Assembly: GCA_002281485.1 (NCBI GenBank)
Contig: NCGF01000011.1
Location: forward strand, 62,001 to 126,000
DNA: 64,000 bases
Direction of reading: 5' to 3'
DNA from: Sphingomonas sp. 28-66-16
GTDB lineage: Bacteria; Pseudomonadota; Alphaproteobacteria; Sphingomonadales; Sphingomonadaceae
Positions within the stretch are counted from its first letter, which is position 1; each line of letters begins with the position of its first letter. The translations under genes and the position numbers were made by a program. The notes below the pieces were generated by a model. That model searched no databases. It was not told the origin of the DNA and worked only from the letters and a program-made list of their open reading frames with translations. This document shows positions 18,651-29,150 of this stretch, one piece after another.

Positions 18651-21044
18651 TCATTTCGCTGCCAGCACGTCGCGGGCCGCCTCGGCGAGCTGCTGGACCG
18701 AGAAAGGCTTGGCAAGAAAGGCAACATTGTCGAGATCGATCGATTTGCGCAGTTGCTCTTCGGCATAGCCCGACATGAACAGGATCGGCAGATCGGGATA
18801 TTGCCGGCGCACGTGGCGCACCATCGTCGGCCCGTCCATCGAGGGCATCACGACGTCCGAAATCAGCAGATCGGGGCGCGGGTGGGTGGCGAGCAGCTCG
18901 AGCGCGGCCTCGCCATGTTCGGCGGTCAGCACGGTATAGCCCTGGCGGGTCAGCGCCCGCTCGGCGACGGCGCGGACCATGTCCTCATCCTCGACGAGCA
19001 GGATCGTCCCCGTCCCCCACAATTCGCCCTGGCGGATTTTTGGTGAAGGCGCAGCGGCCTTGGCGGGCACCGGCGCGGCGTGCACCGGGAAATAGATACT
19101 GAAGACGGCGCCGTGGCCGGGGCGCGACTCGGCAAAGATGTAGCCGCCCGACTGCTTGACGATGCCATAGACCGTCGAAAGACCGAGCCCCGTCCCCTTG
19201 CCGACCTCCTTGGTGGTGAAAAACGGTTCGAAGATCTTGGGCAGGATATCGCCAGGGATGCCCGCGCCGGTGTCCGAGATGCGCAGCGCGGTATAGTCGG
19301 CGACCGGCAGGATATCCGACCCCATCTTGCGAACATCGGCCGCGGGCACCGCGAGCGTCTCGATCGTCAGCGTCCCGCCGCCGCGCGGGTTGCCCGCGAG
19401 CATCGCGTCGCGCGCATTGACGGCCAGGTTCATCACTACCTGCTCGAGTTGGCCCGGATCGGCGCGCACCGGGCCGAGATTGCGGCCATGCTGGACGGTC
19501 AGTGTCACGGTCTCGCCGAGCAACCGTTTGAGCAGATTGGAGACTTCGGAAATGACGTCGGGGAGCTGCAGGATTTGCGGCCGCAGCGTCTGCTGGCGCG
19601 AAAAGGCGAGCAGCTGGCGGGTCAGGCTCGCTGCGCGGTTCGAATTGGCGCGAATCTGCTGGATGTCGTCATAATCGCTGTCGCCGGGCGAATGGCGCAT
19701 CAGCATCAGATCGCAGTGGCCGATGATCGCGGTGAGGATGTTGTTGAAATCATGCGCGACGCCGCCCGCGAGCTGGCCGACCGCCTGCATCTTGGTCGCC
19801 TGCGCCACTTCGCGCTTGAGCCGGGTCTCCTCGCCATTGTCCTTGAGGCTGATCAGCACCGCCGCCTCGCCGAGCCCGCGCGCGCCGGCGATCGAGAGCG
19901 CGACCGGCTCGTCCGGGCGCCCCTTGAGGCGGACCGCCATGTCCATGCTGTGGGTTGCCCCCAGCGCAAATCGCCTGATCGCGTCGGCGACCGCCGCCTT
20001 GTCCTCGCGTACCACCAGATCGCCGGGATAGAGCGGCGGCGCCGCGCGATCGACCTCGGTCGCGCGGACAAAGGCATCGTTCATCTGCACGAACCGCCCC
20101 TCGCGATCGACCAGCGCGATGCCGAACGGCATCAGCGCAACCAGGCCATGCACATCGCCGCCCCCGGCTGCCCCCGATCGAGCCGCCGCCTGATCCTCCT
20201 CGTCGAGCAGGGCGACGAGCATCGGCGCCTGATCGCCCTCGACAAAGGGAATCTGGACGACCCGAAGCGCGTTGCCGGCCACTCCTTCCTGCTCGAAACG
20301 GATATGGCCGGCGCCGTCGGTGATCAGGAATCCGGCGAAATCGCGCCCGGCGATCGCACCTTCCTCATGCCCCATCGCTCGCGTCCGGAACACGCGGTTG
20401 GCGGCGCGGATCCGGCCATCGGCGGTGATCAGGACGATCATGATCCCGGCCGACGCCATGCGGTTGCCGACGCCGCCCGCGATCATCGCCTCGATCGAGT
20501 CGACGAGATCCATTCCCTCGGCGCCGCGGAACCGCCACACCAGCGAGTCTTCCCCCTGCCCCGAGCGCTCGATCAGCGCCGATACGGGGGTGCCCGCGAC
20601 GACGATCCGGTCGATCGTCCCGTGCCCATCGCGCCAGGCCGCGCGCCCGGCATTGGCCAGCGCGCTCACGCCGGCCTCGCCGATCGGCAGGTTGGGCGGA
20701 GTCGGCAGCCCGGCGAACAAGGTCGCATAACGGCGGTTGGCGCATACCAGCCGGCCGGCGCGATCGGTAACGGCGACTGCATCGGCACTCGCCTCGGCAA
20801 GCGCCTGAGCGATCGACCAGTCGGTCTCGGCCTCGTGCGGTGCCGCGGGCGACGCCAGCAATCGATAACCGAGCAGCGCGGCGAACAGCAGCAATCCGGC
20901 ACCGAGAAAACCCGCCGCCAGCATCAGATCGCCGACCACGCCCAGCACGATCAGCCCCGCGCCCAGGCCGGCGCCGATCGCCAGCAGCGCGGCACGGCGC
21001 ATCGGCGTCAGGATACGCGTCGACGGGATCGGAAGGCTGGCCAT
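18651..21044 (-). CDS. cckA: Cell-cycle hybrid histidine kinase CckA
   Basis: This is a 797-residue hybrid kinase. Two N-terminal membrane helices (about 17-65) are followed by PAS-like regions (about 75-410), a HisKA domain with His431 in [20 protein letters not shown], a HATPase domain ([43 protein letters not shown]), and a C-terminal receiver with Asp730 in [13 protein letters not shown]. The order and the distinctive HDFNN box match CckA, which controls CtrA through ChpT in alphaproteobacteria. The membrane region and PAS layout fit; chpT and ctrA are not in the window. Confidence 0.92.
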   Translation of the reverse strand: MASLPIPSTRILTPMRRAALLAIGAGLGAGLIVLGVVGDLMLAAGFLGAGLLLFAALLGYRLLASPAAPHEAETDWSIAQALAEASADAVAVTDRAGRLVCANRRYATLFAGLPTPPNLPIGEAGVSALANAGRAAWRDGHGTIDRIVVAGTPVSALIERSGQGEDSLVWRFRGAEGMDLVDSIEAMIAGGVGNRMASAGIMIVLITADGRIRAANRVFRTRAMGHEEGAIAGRDFAGFLITDGAGHIRFEQEGVAGNALRVVQIPFVEGDQAPMLVALLDEEDQAAARSGAAGGGDVHGLVALMPFGIALVDREGRFVQMNDAFVRATEVDRAAPPLYPGDLVVREDKAAVADAIRRFALGATHSMDMAVRLKGRPDEPVALSIAGARGLGEAAVLISLKDNGEETRLKREVAQATKMQAVGQLAGGVAHDFNNILTAIIGHCDLMLMRHSPGDSDYDDIQQIRANSNRAASLTRQLLAFSRQQTLRPQILQLPDVISEVSNLLKRLLGETVTLTVQHGRNLGPVRADPGQLEQVVMNLAVNARDAMLAGNPRGGGTLTIETLAVPAADVRKMGSDILPVADYTALRISDTGAGIPGDILPKIFEPFFTTKEVGKGTGLGLSTVYGIVKQSGGYIFAESRPGHGAVFSIYFPVHAAPVPAKAAAPSPKIRQGELWGTGTILLVEDEDMVRAVAERALTRQGYTVLTAEHGEAALELLATHPRPDLLISDVVMPSMDGPTMVRHVRRQYPDLPILFMSGYAEEQLRKSIDLDNVAFLAKPFSVQQLAEAARDVLAAK

Positions 21045-21143
21045 GCTGTTCTCATTGGCGCCGCCTTCGCACCCGTCAAGCGACTAGCCGATCCGAAGAC
21101 GATCGGGGCCGATCTCCGGCGCTGAAAGCCACCGCGCGGCTGG

Positions 21144-23210
21144 CTACCAGATCCGCACGCGATCCTCGGGCGCGAGATAGACCTTGTCGCCGGGCTGCGC
21201 GCCGAACGCGGCATACCACGCATCGAAGTTGCGGACCGTGGCGGTGCGTTGCTGGCCGGGCGAATGCGGGTCGGACAGCAGCTGCGAGCGCAGCGCGGGC
21301 TCGCGATACTTGGTCCGCCAGACCTGCGCCCAGCCCAGATAGAAGCGCTGATCGCCGGTCATCCCGTCAATCACCGGCGCGGGCTTGCCGTCCAGCGAGT
21401 GATGATAGGCATCGAGCGCGACCGTCAGCCCGGCGAGATCGGCGATGTTCTCGCCCAGCGTCAGCGCCCCCTGGACATGCTGGCCCGGCAGCGGCTCATA
21501 GGCGTCATATTGCGCGATCAGCTTGTTGGTGAAGACGGTGAATCGCTTGACGTCTTCCTCGGTCCACCAGTCGGCGAGCTTGCCGGTCGGATCATATTTG
21601 CGGCCCTGATCGTCGAAATGATGGCTGATTTCATGGCCGATCACCGCGCCGATGGCGCCGTAATTGACCGCCGGATCGGCGTTGGGATCGAAGAACGGCG
21701 GCTGCAGGATCGCGGCCGGAAAAACGATCTCGTTCATCGTCGGATTGGCATAGGCGTTGATCGTCATCGGCGTCATGAACCATTCGGTCCGGTCGAGCGG
21801 CGCGCCGAGCTTGGCGAGCCCACGATCATATTCGAACGCGTTGGCCGCCGCGACATTGCCCACCAGATCGCCCCGCGTCACCTTCAGCGCCGAATAATCG
21901 CGCCAGCGCGTCGGATAGCCGATCTTGGGGGTGAAGGCGGCAAGCTTGATTCGCGCCTTCGCCTTGGTCTCGGGCGCCATCCACTCGAGCTTGTCGATCC
22001 GCTCACCCATCGCCGCGATGATGTTTTTGACGAGCGCGTCGGCCTGCGCCTTGGCGGCGGGCGGGAAATAACGGGCGACATATTGCTTGCCGATCTCCTC
22101 GCCCAGCGCATTGCTAACTGCCGTCACGCCGCGCTTCCAGCGATCGCGCTGCTGCGGCTGGCCCGACAACACCGTGCCGTAAAAAGCGAAATTGGCGTCG
22201 TCGAACGGCTTCGACAGGAAGGGCGCATAGGCCCGCAGCACCTTGAGCATCGCATAATCCTGCAACACGCCGACCGGCGTCTCGCCGAAGAGCTTGGCTT
22301 CGCCGGCAACCGCGCTTGGCTGGCCGACGAGGAATATCTGCTGATTGGCGATGCCGAGCGCCGCGCCAGCCTCGGCCCAGGGATATCCGGGTGCCTTGGT
22401 CGCAAAGTCGGCCGCGGTCCATTTGTTGTAGGTCTTGTCGGCGTCGCGCGATTCGACACGCGTCCAGTGCACCTTGGCGAGCGCCTTTTCGAACGCGAAC
22501 ACCGCCGCTGCGCGCGCCTCGGCATTGGGTTCGCCGGCCAATGCCAGCATCTTGGCCAGATAGCCCTGATACGCCGTCCGCGTCGCCGCCAGTTTGGCAT
22601 CATCCTTCAGATAATAATCGCGATCGGGCAGGCCGAGCCCCGACTGGTTGACGTTGACGATATAGTTTTCGGGCAGCTTGTCGTCCTGGCCGACATTGAC
22701 CGCGAACAGGGCGCCGACGCCCCGGCGCTGGAGCTTGGCCATTTCGACGGCGAGTCCGGTCCGGTCCTTGGTCAGCTTGATCGCGGTCAGCCACGGCATG
22801 ATCGGATCGCCGCCGCGGGTGTTGATCGCCGCCTCGTCCATGAAGCTGGCGTAGAAATCGCCGATCTTGGAGCCGCGCTTCTTCGCCGCCGCATCGAGAA
22901 TCACGCGGGTCTGCGCGAGCGAGCGATCCTGCAGGACGTTGAACATCCCGTACGTCGCCCGGTCGGCAGGAATTTCGGTGTTTTTCGACCAGGTGCCGCT
23001 GGCATATTCGGCGAAATCGTCGCCCGGCTTCACGCTGCGATCCATCCCCGCCATATCGAATCCGAAATCGCCGATCTCGGGCTTCGCCGCCGGGGCGCTG
23101 GTGCTCGAGGCTGCCTTTTCCCCGGCCGCCGGGGCGCCGGTCTTGGCATAAACGACACTGCTGAGCGCGGCGGTGGCGAGCAGCGACGAGACGAGAAGCG
23201 ACTTCCGCAT
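21144..23210 (-). CDS. Secreted M13 family zinc endopeptidase (neprilysin/PepO-like)
   Basis: The 688-residue protein has a Sec signal (MRKSLLVSSLLATAALSSVVYA), a large M13 N-terminal domain (about 65-440) and a peptidase domain with HEISH at 526-530. The third ligand region ENIADLAG and the substrate-binding NAYANP are present, and the C-terminal Trp (VRIW) is typical. It probably degrades oligopeptides in the periplasm or at the surface. The start at 23210 was chosen to give the signal peptide; the longer ORF adds 24 unlikely residues. Confidence 0.94.
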   Translation of the reverse strand: MRKSLLVSSLLATAALSSVVYAKTGAPAAGEKAASSTSAPAAKPEIGDFGFDMAGMDRSVKPGDDFAEYASGTWSKNTEIPADRATYGMFNVLQDRSLAQTRVILDAAAKKRGSKIGDFYASFMDEAAINTRGGDPIMPWLTAIKLTKDRTGLAVEMAKLQRRGVGALFAVNVGQDDKLPENYIVNVNQSGLGLPDRDYYLKDDAKLAATRTAYQGYLAKMLALAGEPNAEARAAAVFAFEKALAKVHWTRVESRDADKTYNKWTAADFATKAPGYPWAEAGAALGIANQQIFLVGQPSAVAGEAKLFGETPVGVLQDYAMLKVLRAYAPFLSKPFDDANFAFYGTVLSGQPQQRDRWKRGVTAVSNALGEEIGKQYVARYFPPAAKAQADALVKNIIAAMGERIDKLEWMAPETKAKARIKLAAFTPKIGYPTRWRDYSALKVTRGDLVGNVAAANAFEYDRGLAKLGAPLDRTEWFMTPMTINAYANPTMNEIVFPAAILQPPFFDPNADPAVNYGAIGAVIGHEISHHFDDQGRKYDPTGKLADWWTEEDVKRFTVFTNKLIAQYDAYEPLPGQHVQGALTLGENIADLAGLTVALDAYHHSLDGKPAPVIDGMTGDQRFYLGWAQVWRTKYREPALRSQLLSDPHSPGQQRTATVRNFDAWYAAFGAQPGDKVYLAPEDRVRIW

Positions 23211-23345
23211 GAAGATTCCTTGTCGAACAACGGCCGCGAACGGGATCGATCGGGCGGGATTGAGTAAAATAGCGTGGTACAATTGCTATCGCCAGTCAAA
23301 CCGGTATCGGCGGCAACCAACGGCGCGCCGGGCCTCGATCGGGCC

Positions 23346-23828
23346 TCAGCCGCGATCGCGCATCAGCCTCCCCTGCTCGCGCTTCCAGTCGCGCGCCTTT
23401 ATCGTCTCGCGCTTGTCGTGATCCTTTTTGCCCTTGGCGAGCGCGAGTTCCACCTTCGCGCGCCCCTTCGAGTTGAAATAGATCATCAGCGGCACCAGCG
23501 TCATGCCCTGACGCGCGACGGCGCCGTGCATCTTGTTGATCTCGCGCTCGTGGAGCAGCAATTTGCGCGCGCGCTTGGGTTCATGGTTGAAGCGGTTGCC
23601 GTGGCTGAATTCGGGGACGTTCGAGTTGATCAGCCAGACCTGGCCGTCCTTGACCTCGGCATAGCTCTCGGCGATCGATCCGGTGCCCGATCGCAGCGAT
23701 TTCACTTCGGTGCCGGTGAGCGCGATGCCGGCCTCGAACACCGTCTCGATCGCATAGTCGAACCGCGCGCGCCGGTTCTCGGCGACGATCTTGGTCTTCT
23801 CGAAGGTCGGGGGTTTGGGTCGGGCCAT
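23346..23828 (-). CDS. smpB: SsrA-binding protein
   Basis: SmpB delivers tmRNA to stalled ribosomes in trans-translation. The 160-residue protein has the full family pattern: [72 protein letters not shown] and the basic tail [26 protein letters not shown]. It is downstream of dapA and a DUF805 gene on the same strand, a context common in this order. No ssrA gene was noticed in the window. Confidence 0.97.
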   Translation of the reverse strand: MARPKPPTFEKTKIVAENRRARFDYAIETVFEAGIALTGTEVKSLRSGTGSIAESYAEVKDGQVWLINSNVPEFSHGNRFNHEPKRARKLLLHEREINKMHGAVARQGMTLVPLMIYFNSKGRAKVELALAKGKKDHDKRETIKARDWKREQGRLMRDRG

Positions 23829-23889
23829 GGGAGGGGCGATGTAGGGCGCCCGGGCCGCGAAGGGAAGCCGCGCCGTCGCGGCGCGCGCT

Positions 23890-24486
23890 TCAGGCGAGCG
23901 GGTCGGGCCCGAAGCGGTTGCCGCCCGCCTCCCCGGGCCCGATCAGGCAATGGCCGAGCAGCGCGAGCGAGCCCAGATAAAGCAGATTGGCGAGGAGCAG
24001 CACGGTCAGCAGCAGCGACCAGGGCGGCGTCGGCAGCGGCAGATCGCCGGCCAGCCACAACAGCGAAACGAAGCTGATCAGCAGGAATGGAAACGGCAGC
24101 AGCCCGCCAAAACCGGATCGCCCGCGATCGTGCAGCCGCCGCGACACCGAAGCCGCGAGCAGCAGCGCGAGCACGAGGATGATGACGGTCGCGCCGAGCA
24201 CGATCCGGCCGACCGCCGGCACGAGATGGAGATTGGGACCGTCGATATCGAAGAGCCAAAGCCCCCGCCCGGTGATCAGCGTCGCAGTCGGCGGGTGATC
24301 GCGAACGGCGTCGCGCACCACCACCATGCTGTCGAGCAACAGCGGCACATAGACCAGTATCATCACCAGCACCGCCAGCGCGAAGGCCGCCATGGCGTAG
24401 AGCACGAAGCTGTCGCGCGGCTCGCGTCCGCCAAACCGGAAGAGACCGAGAAAATTGCGTTCGAGCGCGTCCATGATCGACCACAT
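23890..24486 (-). CDS. DUF805 membrane protein
   Basis: The 198-residue protein has four hydrophobic segments and the DUF805 hallmarks: an N-terminal [13 protein letters not shown] block, the [13 protein letters not shown] motif after the second segment pair, and the C-terminal GGNRFGPDP. Function is unknown for the family. The start could also be the ATG four codons later (24474). It lies between dapA and smpB on one strand. Confidence 0.85.
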   Translation of the reverse strand: MWSIMDALERNFLGLFRFGGREPRDSFVLYAMAAFALAVLVMILVYVPLLLDSMVVVRDAVRDHPPTATLITGRGLWLFDIDGPNLHLVPAVGRIVLGATVIILVLALLLAASVSRRLHDRGRSGFGGLLPFPFLLISFVSLLWLAGDLPLPTPPWSLLLTVLLLANLLYLGSLALLGHCLIGPGEAGGNRFGPDPLA

Positions 24487-24560
24487 GCCCCGGCGATGAG
24501 CCCGAAGCGCTAGAGCGATCGGGTTGATAATCGGTTAGCCGGGGTAGTTACCCCGGCGCA

Positions 24561-25442
24561 TCATCGCAATCCGGCCTGCGCCAGCGCGGCATCGACCGCG
24601 TCGCGGCTGGCGGCGCTCGGCCAGGTCATCGGCAGCCGAAGCGTGACAGGAAAATCGGGGCGGACTTGCGTCAGGGCATATTTGACCGGGCCGGGCGAGG
24701 CATCGGTGAACAGCGCGACATGCAGCGCGAACAGCCGATCGTGGAGCGCCAGCGCCTGCGTATAATCGCCCGCGGCGCACGCCGCCTGGAAATCGGCACA
24801 TAGCCGCGGCGCGACATTGGCGGACACCGAGATGCACCCCACCCCGCCCATCGCGTTGAAGGCCAGCGCGGTTTCGTCATTCCCCGAAAGCTGGACAAAG
24901 CCCGCGCCGCAAGCGGCGCGCTGCGCCGAGACGCGCTGCAACTGGCCGGTCGCATCCTTGACCCCGACGACGCTTGGCACGGCCTTGGCGATCCGGGCCA
25001 TCGTCTCGACGGCGATGTCGGTGACGGTGCGGCCGGGCACGTTGTAAAGGATGATCGGCAAGTCGCACGCCGCCGCAACCGCTTCGAAATGGCGGAAGAT
25101 TCCCTCCTGATTGGGGCGGTTGTAATAGGGCGGCACCATCAGCGCGGCGTCGGCGCCCGCCGCTTGCGCCGCCTCGATGTTGAGGACCGCCACCCGCGTA
25201 TCGTTCGATCCCGCACCAGCGATCACCGGCACCCTACCGGCGACCTGCTCGACGCAGACTCGCACCACATAAAAATGCTCCTCGGCGTTCAGCGTCGCGG
25301 CCTCGCCGGTCGTCCCGCACGGAACCAGCGCCGACGATCCTTCGGCGATCTGCCATTCGACCAGGTCGCGAAACGCCGCCTCGTCGAAACTGCCATCGGG
25401 CGCAAAGGGCGTCACCAGCGCCGGGATCGATCCGCGAAACAT
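24561..25442 (-). CDS. dapA: 4-hydroxy-tetrahydrodipicolinate synthase
   Basis: The enzyme condenses pyruvate with aspartate semialdehyde in the lysine/diaminopimelate pathway. The 293-residue TIM barrel begins MFRGSIPALVTPF. It has the GTTGE substrate motif (VPCGTTGEAATL), Tyr in ILYNVPGRT and the Schiff-base Lys in VVGVKDATG. Length and motifs are complete. The gene is divergent from the lytic transglycosylase across 89 bp. Confidence 0.96.
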   Translation of the reverse strand: MFRGSIPALVTPFAPDGSFDEAAFRDLVEWQIAEGSSALVPCGTTGEAATLNAEEHFYVVRVCVEQVAGRVPVIAGAGSNDTRVAVLNIEAAQAAGADAALMVPPYYNRPNQEGIFRHFEAVAAACDLPIILYNVPGRTVTDIAVETMARIAKAVPSVVGVKDATGQLQRVSAQRAACGAGFVQLSGNDETALAFNAMGGVGCISVSANVAPRLCADFQAACAAGDYTQALALHDRLFALHVALFTDASPGPVKYALTQVRPDFPVTLRLPMTWPSAASRDAVDAALAQAGLR

Positions 25443-25531
25443 GAGGTCAAAGGCTCCTGCACGTCTCGAAACGCGCCAAATTGCTGAAATTCGCAGGCGA
25501 CAGATAGGGCGGAATCACGTAGCGTGTCCAC

Positions 25532-27526
25532 ATGCTGGCAATTCTCACAAAGTCCGGCTTCTTGCTGGCCGGCGTTTCCGCCGTCGCGACCGCCCTCGGC
25601 GTGCCGCAGGAACAGCTCGATCGCTATCGGGCACAACTCGAAAGCGTCCCGGCGACGGTCGAGGCGACCAATGCGCTCGCCGCCTCGATCGCGCAGTGGA
25701 AGCAGTTGCAGCAGTCGGACAGTTTTTCGTTCGACAGCTATTCGCGTTTCCTGCTCGCGCATCCCGGCTGGCCGGGCGAAACCGGACTGCGGCGCGCCGC
25801 CGAGCGATCGATGGACACCGGCAGCTGGTCGCCCGGCGTTGCGGTCAGCTATTTTCGGCGCTTTCCGCCGCTGACCGGCACGGGCCAGGTTCGCTTCGCC
25901 GAAGCGCTCGCCGCCGTCGGGCTGCGCGACGAGGCCAACGACGCCGCGCGCGCCGCCTGGCGGCAGGGGACGCTGCCGTCGAGCGACGAAGCCAAGCTGC
26001 TCGAAGGCTTTGCCGGTGCGCTCAGCCCCGCCGACCACGATGCCCGGATGGACCGGCTGCTCTGGCAGGGCGCGACGAGTTCGGCGCAGCGCCAGCTCGG
26101 CTTCGTTTCCGCCGACAAGCGCGATCTGTTCGCGGCGCGGCTCGCGTTTCGCACCAATGCTGCCGATGCCGCGGCGCAGGCCGCCGCGACGCAGGACCGT
26201 TTCGCGAACGACGCCGGTTATCTCGCCGATCGCGCGACATGGCTCAAGAACAGCAACAACTGGGTCGCGGCGCGGGCGCTGCTCGCCCGTCCGCATGCGC
26301 TGTCGGGCCGCCCCGGCGATGTCGAGAGCTGGTATGAAGTGCTGCTCGCCAATGCGCGCGCGGCGGCCGCCGATGGCCAGGCAGCCCAGGCGTTCGACAT
26401 CGCCCGCCAGGTCGACGACGCCTATCCCGCCGGTACCGACGTCAGCACGCGCCCCTATGGCGAGCGCGACGACTATACCAGCCTGGTGTGGCTCGCCGGG
26501 CAGACCGCGCTCAAGCAGCTCGGACGATCGACCGAGGCGATGGGCCTGTTCGCGCGCTATGCTGGCGGGTCGCAGACTCCGCAGACGCGCTCGAAGGGCT
26601 ATTACTGGGCGGGCCGCGCCGCGCTCGTCGCCGGTCGCCAGGCAGAGGCGACCGCCTGGTTCGAAAAGGCCGCTGGCTATCGCGACCAATTTTACGGCCA
26701 GCTGGCGACCGAGAAGCTCGGCCGCGCGCTGACGCCACCGCCCGACATCGCGATGCGCCCGGTCGATCAGGCGGTGCGCGATGCCTTTTACGCGCGCGAG
26801 ACGGTGCGCGTCGCACGCTATCTCGGCACGATCGGCGCGCATGAGGACCAGACCGCCTTTGTCCGCCAGATCGCGATCGACGCCAAGTCCGACAGCGACC
26901 ACAGCCTGGCGACCGAATTGTCGCGCGCCCTCGGCCGGCCCGATCTCGGCGTGATGGTCGGCCGCAGCGCGTTGCAGAACGGCCTGCCCGATTACGCCGC
27001 GACGGGCTTTCCGCGCGTCCGGGTCCCCGAAACGCAGGAAAGCGCCTGGACGATGATCCATGCGATCGCGCGGCAGGAAAGCCAGTTCGATCGCGCCGCC
27101 GTCAGCCGGGCCGGCGCGCGCGGGCTGATGCAGCTGATGCCGGGCACCGCCCGCGACGTCGCGTCCAAGATGGGGCTTTCCTACAATGGCAGCGCGCTGA
27201 CCACCGATACCGATTACAATATCCAGCTGGGATCGACCTATTTCCAGAAGATGCTCGATCTCTATGCGAGCTATCCGATGGCCGTCGCGGCTTACAATGC
27301 CGGGCCGGGCAATGTGAACAAATGGATCCGGGCCAATGGCGATCCGCGCAGCGGCGCGATCGACATGGTCGACTGGATCGAGGCGATTCCGATCTTCGAG
27401 ACGCGCAACTATGTCCAGCGCGTGCTCGAAAACGCCGTCGTCTATGATCTGCTCAACCCGCAGCGGAGCCGGTCGACGGGTAAAGCGCGGATGAACTGGT
27501 ATCTCGGGCGCAACCCCAACAGCTGA
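25532..27526 (+). CDS. Soluble lytic murein transglycosylase (Slt-like)
   Basis: The 664-residue protein cleaves peptidoglycan to give 1,6-anhydromuramic ends. A hydrophobic N-terminus acts as an export signal, a long alpha-solenoid follows (about 30-480), and the C-terminal SLT catalytic domain has Glu516 in AIARQESQFD, then GARGLMQLMPGTARDVA and VAAYNAGPGNVNKWI. This is the Slt70-like family 1 layout. A divergent partner is dapA, so both neighbours serve cell-wall metabolism. Confidence 0.93.
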   Translation: MLAILTKSGFLLAGVSAVATALGVPQEQLDRYRAQLESVPATVEATNALAASIAQWKQLQQSDSFSFDSYSRFLLAHPGWPGETGLRRAAERSMDTGSWSPGVAVSYFRRFPPLTGTGQVRFAEALAAVGLRDEANDAARAAWRQGTLPSSDEAKLLEGFAGALSPADHDARMDRLLWQGATSSAQRQLGFVSADKRDLFAARLAFRTNAADAAAQAAATQDRFANDAGYLADRATWLKNSNNWVAARALLARPHALSGRPGDVESWYEVLLANARAAAADGQAAQAFDIARQVDDAYPAGTDVSTRPYGERDDYTSLVWLAGQTALKQLGRSTEAMGLFARYAGGSQTPQTRSKGYYWAGRAALVAGRQAEATAWFEKAAGYRDQFYGQLATEKLGRALTPPPDIAMRPVDQAVRDAFYARETVRVARYLGTIGAHEDQTAFVRQIAIDAKSDSDHSLATELSRALGRPDLGVMVGRSALQNGLPDYAATGFPRVRVPETQESAWTMIHAIARQESQFDRAAVSRAGARGLMQLMPGTARDVASKMGLSYNGSALTTDTDYNIQLGSTYFQKMLDLYASYPMAVAAYNAGPGNVNKWIRANGDPRSGAIDMVDWIEAIPIFETRNYVQRVLENAVVYDLLNPQRSRSTGKARMNWYLGRNPNS

Positions 27527-27570
27527 CGCGGCGACTTTTTCGACCCGCAAGGCTGCGCCAGGATCAGCGC

Positions 27571-28053
27571 ATGGAGCATCCCAACTATATCAGCCCGGCG
27601 GGTTTCGCCCGGTTGCGCGCCGAATATGAGCAATTGCTCGGCGAAGAACGCCCGCGCATCGTCGATGTCGTCTCCTGGGCGGCGGGCAATGGCGATCGCT
27701 CGGAAAATGGCGACTATATCTATGGCCGAAAACGGCTCCGCGAGATCGATCGGCGGCTCGGCTGGCTGGCGAAGCGGATGAAGGCGGCGCAGGTGATCGA
27801 CCCCGCAGCCCAGCCCGATCGAACCCGCGTCTATTTCGGCGCTACCGTGGCGATCGCCGACGAGGATGATGCGCAACGCACCTTGACGCTGGTCGGCGAC
27901 GACGAGACCGACGCTGCTGCCGGCCGGATCGGCTGGAGCGCGCCCATCGCGCGCGCGCTGCGAGGGGCCCGGGTGGGCGACGTCCGGCGCGTGCGGCTGC
28001 CGGTCGGCGAGCGGGATTATGAAGTGCTGGCGATCGGCTATCCCGAGGCCTAA
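27571..28053 (+). CDS. greB: Transcription elongation factor GreB
   Basis: This 160-residue Gre factor rescues backtracked RNA polymerase by stimulating RNA cleavage. The N-terminal coiled coil starts YISPAGFARLRAEYEQLL and has the acidic-tip region GDRSENGDYIYGRKRLREID. The C-terminal FKBP-like domain follows (GWSAPIARALRGARVGDVRRVRLP). The YIYGKKRLREID-type wording separates GreB from GreA. It lies 44 bp after the transglycosylase gene. Confidence 0.93.
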   Translation: MEHPNYISPAGFARLRAEYEQLLGEERPRIVDVVSWAAGNGDRSENGDYIYGRKRLREIDRRLGWLAKRMKAAQVIDPAAQPDRTRVYFGATVAIADEDDAQRTLTLVGDDETDAAAGRIGWSAPIARALRGARVGDVRRVRLPVGERDYEVLAIGYPEA

Positions 28054-28085
28054 GCTCGCGCTCCATCATCGACAGGAGCAAGCCG

Positions 28086-28850
28086 ATGGCCAAGGACACC
28101 CCCACCGGCAACATCGCGCTGCTGATCGACGCCGACAATGTCCCCCACACCGCGCTCGATCCGGTGCTGACGGTGCTGGCCGAGCTCGGCACCGTCAACA
28201 TCCGCCGCGTCTACGGCAACTGGAGCAAGGCGGCGCTCAAGGAGTGGGCGACGAAGACGATGCAATATGGCATCGAGCCGCAGCAGCAGTTCGACGTCAC
28301 CAAGGGCAAGAACGCGACCGACATGAAAATGACGATCGACGCGATGGACCTGTTGTTTTCGGGCAAGATCGATGGCTTCGGGATCATGTCTTCGGACAGC
28401 GATTTCATGCCGCTGGCGATGCGCATCCGTCAGAACGGCATTCCCGTCTACGGCTTTGGCGAGGCCAAAACCCCGATCGGCTTTCGCGCGGCGTGCACGC
28501 GTTTCATCGATCTCGGCGCGCTCGAACAATCCGCCGACGCCGAGCCGATCGAAGCGGTCGCCGCAGCCGCCGCCCCGGCCCCCAATCCATCGGCTCCGAA
28601 ACCGGCGCCGCAACCGCGCAAGCCGATCGACCCCGAGCTGATCAAGCTGCTGATCGATGCCTACAAGGCCTCGAAGGCCGACGAGCACGGCTATGTCCAT
28701 CTCGGGCATCTCGGCCAGCTCGCCGCCAATCGATCGAGCTTCGACGCACGCAATTATGGCTATGCCCGGCTTTCGGACCTGCTCGAGGACGTCCCCAACT
28801 TCCACACCGAGCGGCGCGAGGGCCAGGTCTTCGTCAAGCGGCTGCGCTGA
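28086..28850 (+). CDS. NYN domain / OST-HTH (LOTUS) protein
   Basis: The 254-residue protein has an N-terminal NYN (PIN-like) nuclease domain, residues about 8-150, with the acidic residues ALLIDADN, NATDMKMTIDAMDL and SSDSDFMPLAMRIRQNG expected to bind metal. A Pro/Ala-rich linker (about 155-180) leads to a C-terminal OST-HTH/LOTUS domain (about 182-254; ELIKLLIDAYKASK, DARNYGYARLSDLLEDV). The same pair occurs in LabA-like and MARF1-related proteins that act on RNA. Substrate and role are unknown. It follows greB by 32 bp with a GACAGGAGC ribosome-binding site. Confidence 0.88.
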   Translation: MAKDTPTGNIALLIDADNVPHTALDPVLTVLAELGTVNIRRVYGNWSKAALKEWATKTMQYGIEPQQQFDVTKGKNATDMKMTIDAMDLLFSGKIDGFGIMSSDSDFMPLAMRIRQNGIPVYGFGEAKTPIGFRAACTRFIDLGALEQSADAEPIEAVAAAAAPAPNPSAPKPAPQPRKPIDPELIKLLIDAYKASKADEHGYVHLGHLGQLAANRSSFDARNYGYARLSDLLEDVPNFHTERREGQVFVKRLR

Positions 28851-29150
28851 CGGGGCCCCTCTCCGCGCCTTGACGAGGGCGCCGACGTCGTCGGAGAGCC
28901 CGGCGGATGCCCGATCGCGAATATAGGATGTGGCCGGCGCGGTCGGCGGCATAGCCCGATCGGCCTCGGCAAGCGCCTTGCCATAACTCCCGGACGCCGA
29001 CGCGGCCGCTCAGGTCGAAAGCCGCCTCGGCCGCGCGCGCGGCCAATCCGCCTGCAAACGCGCCGGACCGAGGCAAAGACACTGCCGTGCCCGGCCAACA
29101 AGCTGCTATGCACGGGCTCGCGATCGTATCGCCGGTAAAAAGAGTATGAA
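28851..29150. other. 300-bp intergenic region without a recognised gene
   Basis: No convincing ORF, RNA or mobile element is seen. A minus-strand frame at 28834-29082 encodes an 82-residue Arg-rich peptide (FDLSGRVGVRELWQG is its most protein-like part), but it overlaps the NYN gene end and has no family features. It may be a decayed gene or chance in high-GC DNA. Confidence 0.5.

Noticed and set aside
19080-23267. Long plus-strand ORFs opposite cckA and the M13 peptidase
   Set aside because: They have no recognisable motifs, and the minus-strand products are complete and well conserved.
28834-29082. A possible 82-residue minus-strand gene in the gap after the NYN gene
   Set aside because: It overlaps the end of the NYN gene, has no ribosome-binding site I trust and no family similarity. 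It is left as intergenic.
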